DNA of 64,000 nucleotides from Bryobacterales bacterium (GTDB taxonomy: Bacteria > Acidobacteriota > Terriglobia > Bryobacterales > Bryobacteraceae). The DNA is taken from the NCBI GenBank assembly GCA_020847045.1, contig JADLCT010000102.1:1-64000 (forward strand), written 5' to 3'. The notes beneath the pieces were generated by a model. It was not told where the DNA came from. It saw only the letters and a program-made list of their open reading frames with translations, and searched no databases. Below are positions 61,101 to 64,000 of this stretch, one piece after another. How positions within the stretch are numbered: position 1 is the first letter of the stretch; every line of letters starts with the position of its first letter. Position numbers and translations under genes: made by a program.

Positions 61101-61618
61101 GTGTTCGTGCCGCCGAGGAAGCCCTGGAAGACGTTGCGGTTGCTTGGCGTGCTGGGCGACTGCGCGCCGCCGCCATAATAACCCGCGCCCGAGCCGTTGC
61201 CATAGGCCGGGCAGATGCCGTTGCTGGTTTCGCACGGATATTGCCCGGAGAGCGCGGGCTCATCCAGCAGCAGCAAGGCCTCGCTGGCGCCGCTTGTGTC
61301 GAGCGGGCGCGAGGTGACGTTCACGTTCGGACCGATGGTGAGCGTAATGGTGGCCTGCGGAATGACTCCGCCCACCGGTGTGGGAGTGCCGCCCGTGCAG
61401 GTGATGGTGAGCGGGGCGAGCAGCTCGGCCGCTCCTTCGGCGCGGATGGTGGGTGTCGCCGTGGCCTGCGCCTGGCATTCAAAGGGTTTGGGCTCGGGGC
61501 ATTTGACGGATTCGGTTTGCGGATCGAAATAGCAGCCGGGCGGTATTGTTTGCGCGGCCAGCGGAAGGCCCGCGGACAGCAGGAGGAGAAGCCACGAAAG
61601 GCGCATCGGGTGTCTCAT
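58130..61618 (-). CDS. Large secreted IPT/TIG-repeat protein
   Basis: 1162 residues; the ATG at 61618 overlaps the previous stop, and an in-frame ATG four codons on is an alternative. The signal peptide covers about 1-25. The N-terminal part is Ser/Thr/Gly-rich and beta-type, and the second half contains several IPT/TIG immunoglobulin-like repeats (ITSLSPNPVTAGRP, LTSLSPSSRPAGSSG). Such proteins are adhesins or surface scaffolds. It ends in a Cys-containing segment (AVRTAQCTQ). It may be the outer partner of the kinase encoded next. Confidence 0.82.
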   Translation of the reverse strand: MRHPMRLSWLLLLLSAGLPLAAQTIPPGCYFDPQTESVKCPEPKPFECQAQATATPTIRAEGAAELLAPLTITCTGGTPTPVGGVIPQATITLTIGPNVNVTSRPLDTSGASEALLLLDEPALSGQYPCETSNGICPAYGNGSGAGYYGGGAQSPSTPSNRNVFQGFLGGTNTVIFRGIPFDPPGQSSSRTFNIQNLRVNASQLQTPPGGGVAVTATVSISGQQIPLTDPAQTLAVARAGTRTTVRNAENTLDAPNGVTANSASAGTRVRVATLRLSENAATVFRQRTAASAPDMNTAPPPAPQNQASVPYRTETGFFNPAFPNLPGRGNLGLAGLADSGTRIRATFTQIPSGVTLYVGATNENTATEWARLIAVGSDGSGAFEPVPAETGQMAPLAVTNGSAVAVWEVLRTDTATTASLDFPIFASYPAGVRAPALSVDLSLAPAASATAPLATAPLPRFLSQANPVRLVQFDPGNTVPLPALRATPSSLSFTLLQGTNSTAQSVLLEALLSTVPQNISFTATPGTVFPMQVNPLNGRTPATLAVTAGTGNLAPGRYTANLTITASGAANSPLLIPVELNITGRLQITSLSPNPVTAGRPAFDLAISGAGFASGAQVLMGGQAVTPASLTASLITVRVPPGAVASPGAVPVQVVNPEGAESNTVALNVLPAPVLTQLDPATALPNTATTIAVLGRNFTRDLAIQVNGATVATTFIDATRMNASIPATALPAGAASVNISGLTADGFATNALPLALQSPLTLEYGPVQAGDRQATATIRGNGIATGSRVEATPPGGAPTAITPDSVTSTAVAFTLPANLLAQPGAVSIRLLPPGSAASAPLTLTIQQPPGLTSLSPSSRPAGSSGFTLTVNGANFLAGSTVLWNSTRLTTSGSGASLSAEVAAGLIATRAPVSVSVEGPGGARSNTLPFEIGLPSLPSVTYGGLNVAASGARADATLTLGSGFPAELQVQFTLSFAPDGNLPNDRAIVFTNGQRQITATIPSGSTAPVQVSFQTGSTAGVVTLTPRFFAGSTDVTPPGVSSRSITIARTAPVLATEIRCVRSSGTQLTITATGITNTREVSRATFEFTAASGDTLVSSSFPIDTTAMFAGWFNSAIGQQEGGTFLYTQTFNVTPSSSGVASVGVSLTNAAGVSAVRTAQCTQ

Positions 61619-62523
61619 TCCGCCTCCTTCACAACGGGCGGAATGAACAGCACGGCGGGTTGCGGGCCGCTTGAATCGAGTAGCCAGACGGGGCCTTCGC
61701 CCGCCTCGTTCAAGCGGTAAAGCAATGCCTGACTGGTGCGCGTGATGGTGGTGGGCGCGCAACCGCACGAGATCGTTTCCACCGTCAGGCCATCCAGCGC
61801 GAGGCGCGCCACAAGGCCCTCGGCCGAGGCAGCCAGCAGGTGGTCTCCGCGTCCGGCCACGGCGACGGGATGAGCCAGGCCATCGGGCAACGCCAGCCGC
61901 CGCGTCTGCTCGCCAGCGAGGAGCAGAAGAACGCCATCTTCCCGCGTGAGCGCGGCGATGGACTGCGAATCCTCCAAGTACGCCGCCAGACGGGCGTCCG
62001 AGGCGATGAGTTCGCTGGAGGAGCCGTCGCTGAGGTGTTGCGTCAAGCGGCCATCGACAAGCGAAAGCGCGCGTGAGCCGTCGTCGCTGACCGCCAGCGC
62101 GGCTCCTTCGGGAGCGGTGAACTCCCAGGCCACGGATGGCGCGCCGGCAAGTCCCGCGACGGCGGTGACGCGTTCGCCCACACGCAGCAGGGCCGAGCGG
62201 CCGGACGGGCTGAAGCGAACGCTCTGCGCGCCGGAGGGCAGCATGTCGAGCGATTCGCGGCTGGTGGCCGTGATGCGTTCCAATAGACCGGTTTCCGGCG
62301 AAAGTCCGAGCGCGTACGCGCCACCCGGAGCCGCGGACAGCCACGCCGCGCCTTCGGCAGATGGCAGGTGTTCGCTCATCAGGGCGGCGGCGGGCATGCC
62401 GTTGACGCGATGGAGCGTACGGGCCGTGGGGTCATAGAGCAGGCCCAGCGTTGGACCGCTCACCAGCCCCTCCTGCGCGAAAGCCGCGCCGGCGAGCAAG
62501 AGCGAGGGGATCAGCTTTTTCAC
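61615..62523 (-). CDS. Secreted beta-propeller-like protein
   Basis: 302 residues with a signal peptide (about 1-16, ending AFAQ). Repeats of about 40 residues (SVRFSPSGRSALL, ALAVSDDGSRALSL) look like the blades of a WD40/YVTN-type propeller. No enzymatic residues are seen. It overlaps both neighbours by four bases (ATGA), making a fully coupled operon. Confidence 0.75.
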   Translation of the reverse strand: MKKLIPSLLLAGAAFAQEGLVSGPTLGLLYDPTARTLHRVNGMPAAALMSEHLPSAEGAAWLSAAPGGAYALGLSPETGLLERITATSRESLDMLPSGAQSVRFSPSGRSALLRVGERVTAVAGLAGAPSVAWEFTAPEGAALAVSDDGSRALSLVDGRLTQHLSDGSSSELIASDARLAAYLEDSQSIAALTREDGVLLLLAGEQTRRLALPDGLAHPVAVAGRGDHLLAASAEGLVARLALDGLTVETISCGCAPTTITRTSQALLYRLNEAGEGPVWLLDSSGPQPAVLFIPPVVKEAE

Positions 62524-63140
62524 GGCCGGCCTCCTACTGTGCCCGTGCCGATGGAGATGGATGTGGGCGGGCGGGGCGCCGAGGGGGAGGGCGCCGGGGT
62601 GCCTCCGCTGCGCAACGCGACGGCCGCGCCCACGCCCGCGGCGGCGCCAATGGCGGCCAGAATTCCGATCAGCTTCGCCGAGCTGCCTCCGGCGGCCGCG
62701 CCCGCGCCAGCGCCCGCCACCGCGCCCATGGCGTTGGTCATATTGATCGTGGTGGAGACGCTTTGTCCCTGATAGGTGGCCGTAACCTTCATTTGCACGG
62801 GGCCTTCCAGGCCGTTCGGCTTCAAGCCGGTTCCAATGGCCCTTCCGGCGGTATCCGTGGTGGTGGTAAAGGTGGTCAGGCCGTTGGCAAAAGCGCCCGA
62901 TGGGCCTGTGTTAGGCAGCGCGAACAGAACAGCCGCCCCGGCCACCGGCTTGTCGTTTTCGTCGCGCACCTCGACAATGGGTTCACGCGCCACGCGCTGG
63001 CGCATGTTGTTGATGGCGCCTTCGCCTTCGATGATGAGAATGTGGATGGTTGGCCGCCCCGCCGTTTGCGCCCAACTGATTCGCGGTGAAAGTGAAACCA
63101 GCATCGCCCATGCCACTAGGATGCTGAGCCATTGAGCCAT
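62520..63140 (-). CDS. Secreted or membrane protein with Ig-like domain
   Basis: 206 residues. The ATG at 63140 follows an AGGAGG site. The signal peptide (about 1-24) is followed by a Big_1-like domain (EPIVEVRDENDKPVAGAAV, then TDTAGRA), a glycine/alanine-rich membrane-like segment (about 140-175) and a Pro/Ser tail. It is the first gene of the operon that ends with the caspase. It may be an anchor for the exported proteins encoded next. Confidence 0.75.
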   Translation of the reverse strand: MAQWLSILVAWAMLVSLSPRISWAQTAGRPTIHILIIEGEGAINNMRQRVAREPIVEVRDENDKPVAGAAVLFALPNTGPSGAFANGLTTFTTTTDTAGRAIGTGLKPNGLEGPVQMKVTATYQGQSVSTTINMTNAMGAVAGAGAGAAAGGSSAKLIGILAAIGAAAGVGAAVALRSGGTPAPSPSAPRPPTSISIGTGTVGGRP

Positions 63141-63301
63141 AGAGTCCTCCTGACTGCTGGGAACCGTCCCAGAATGAAAACATAATACCCCCTTTTCCTG
63201 TGGATTCTTCAGGTGCGTCACCATAACGGGAGGCGGGAAAAAGTCCGATGAGAGATCGCCCGCACAATTTTTTGTCGCGTACGGAGATGAGAGGCAGTGC
63301 A
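63141..63301. other. Divergent intergenic region of the right island
   Basis: 161 bases separate the kinase-caspase operon (minus) and the DUF4384 gene (plus), so it must hold both promoters. TATTAT on the minus strand (63182-63187) is a fair -10, but I see no good -35. Confidence 0.45.
63157..63172. repeat. Perfect inverted repeat in the leader of the caspase operon
   Basis: CTGGGA and TCCCAG flank ACCG. It lies between the proposed -10 and the AGGAGG site of the gene at 63140, so it may be an operator or an RNA hairpin that controls translation. Confidence 0.45.
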
Positions 63302-64000
63302 ATGATTCGAATACTTGCCGTGGCGCTGATTGCCGGAGTGGCTCCGGCCCAGGCTCCGCCGGAAGGCCTGACGGCACGCCAGTTGTTCTATGACGAGGGC
63401 ACGTCCGAGGCCAAGCCGAAGGCGGCCGAACCCCGGCAGGTGGCCTCCCAAACTGGGGCCAAACCGGCGGCCAAGCCCGTGGTGGCGAGCCGGACAAAAC
63501 CCCCAGGCAAGAAGGCCTCGGTTCCGGTCCAAGCGCCGGCCACCGTGGAGGTGGCGGCCGCCAACAGGACGGACAAGCCCGCTGCGCCCATCGTGACGGT
63601 GGCCAACCGGCCGGTGGCCATCCGCTACAGCTTGGTGAAACTGGAAAATGGCGCCGAGGCGGAGGTTCCCGCGACGCATCACTTCCGCTCCGGAGACCAG
63701 GTGCGGCTGAAGGTGGAGGCCAATCAGAGCGGGTACCTCTATCTGATCGCGCGTGGCTCCAGTGGCATCTGGAAGCCTCTGTTTCCGAGCCGCGAGGCGA
63801 GTGACAACCGCGTGGAGGCGCGGCGCGGCTACGACGTGCCGTCCAGCACGCAAGCGTTCACGTTTGATGGCCAGGCCGGAACGGAGAAGCTCTTCCTCGT
63901 GTTCTCGCGCGCGCCGCTGGCAGACCTGGATTCGCAGATCGACCAGTTGCGGAACCGTCCGGCCTCGGCGCCCGCCGGCGCGGCCAATGCGCCCATTATG
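63302..64000 (+). CDS. Secreted DUF4384-like protein (3' end missing)
   Basis: 233 codons are visible before the right edge. A signal peptide (about 1-17, cut near PAQA) is followed by LTARQLFYDEG, a Lys/Ala/Pro-rich linker (about 35-100) and a DUF4384-like beta domain (RSGDQVRLKVEANQSGYLY, then LFLVFSRAPLADLDSQI). The same pattern occurs in the kinase tail encoded at 56571-58133. The gene is transcribed divergently from the kinase-caspase operon. Confidence 0.8.
   Translation, partial: MIRILAVALIAGVAPAQAPPEGLTARQLFYDEGTSEAKPKAAEPRQVASQTGAKPAAKPVVASRTKPPGKKASVPVQAPATVEVAAANRTDKPAAPIVTVANRPVAIRYSLVKLENGAEAEVPATHHFRSGDQVRLKVEANQSGYLYLIARGSSGIWKPLFPSREASDNRVEARRGYDVPSSTQAFTFDGQAGTEKLFLVFSRAPLADLDSQIDQLRNRPASAPAGAANAPIM

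Noticed and set aside
58130..62344. Long upstream extension of the IPT/TIG gene
   Set aside because: It would overlap most of the propeller gene; the signal peptide begins at 61618 and the ATGA overlap fits there.
1..64000. Many long open frames antisense or shifted relative to the genes (for example 91-1422 plus, 5644-6441 plus, 46080-47549 minus)
   Set aside because: They are by-products of high GC and biased third positions; they overlap well-supported genes and have low-complexity Arg/Ala/Pro-rich products without family motifs.

Overview
The window reads as a chromosomal segment of a GC-rich Gram-negative soil-type bacterium, most likely an acidobacterium of the Bryobacter/Solibacter kind. 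This is an inference from two Oar-like TonB-dependent outer-membrane proteins with carboxypeptidase-regulatory N-termini, abundant Ser/Thr kinases, PP2C phosphatases and FHA proteins, many secreted peptidases and glycan enzymes, and a large set of poorly characterised exported proteins. I saw no rRNA, tRNA, CRISPR array, transposase, phage gene or replication origin.

Layout. (1) 1-8218, minus strand: a tightly packed nine-gene phospho-signalling operon (FHA, ExbB/MotA-like, ExbD/MotB-like, FHA, membrane PP2C, HtrA-like protease fused to FHA, membrane FHA, soluble PP2C, and a Ser/Thr kinase running off the left edge). (2) 8314-12039: two tandem hairpins, an Oar-like outer-membrane protein and a GC-poorer 500-base gap with inverted repeats. 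(3) 12040-16699, minus: tandem duplicated S41 peptidases and a mutarotase-fold protein. (4) 16729-19774, plus: PaiB-like flavin protein, rhodanese, ArsC-like reductase, an exported enolase-superfamily dehydratase and a small membrane protein. (5) 19806-27202: tannase-like esterase, gluQ, a second Oar-like protein, an orphan gene flanked by short direct repeats, a MOSC protein and a small secreted basic protein. (6) 27394-32728, plus: glnE, a TPR-like protein, a zinc alcohol dehydrogenase and an NTF2-like protein. (7) 32733-38878, minus: an S9 peptidase, thiE, two APC amino-acid permeases and a lipocalin-like secreted protein, apparently a peptide-scavenging operon. (8) 38908-54514: mixed metabolic and cell-surface genes (PLP desulfhydrase/deaminase family, YkgJ-type cysteine cluster protein, BNR propeller plus alpha/alpha-toroid protein, multidomain glycosyltransferase, membrane regulator, U32 peptidase, alkaline phosphatase, alpha-L-fucosidase, membrane acyltransferase-like protein, polysaccharide deacetylase). 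(9) 54511-63140, minus: five genes joined by four successive ATGA overlaps (Ig-like membrane protein, beta-propeller, large IPT/TIG protein, Ser/Thr kinase with a DUF4384-like tail, and a caspase with EF-hand, PEGA and TPR parts), with a DUF4384-like exported protein transcribed divergently and cut by the right edge.

The two ends are the most interesting parts. The left island joins kinase, phosphatase and phosphothreonine-reader proteins to a predicted ion-driven ExbB/ExbD-type motor and to a protease that appears to have a periplasmic catalytic domain and a cytoplasmic FHA domain. The right island couples a kinase to a caspase-family protease and a set of exported adhesin-like proteins. Both may be new or under-described envelope signalling systems. 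Their functions are inferred from domains only.
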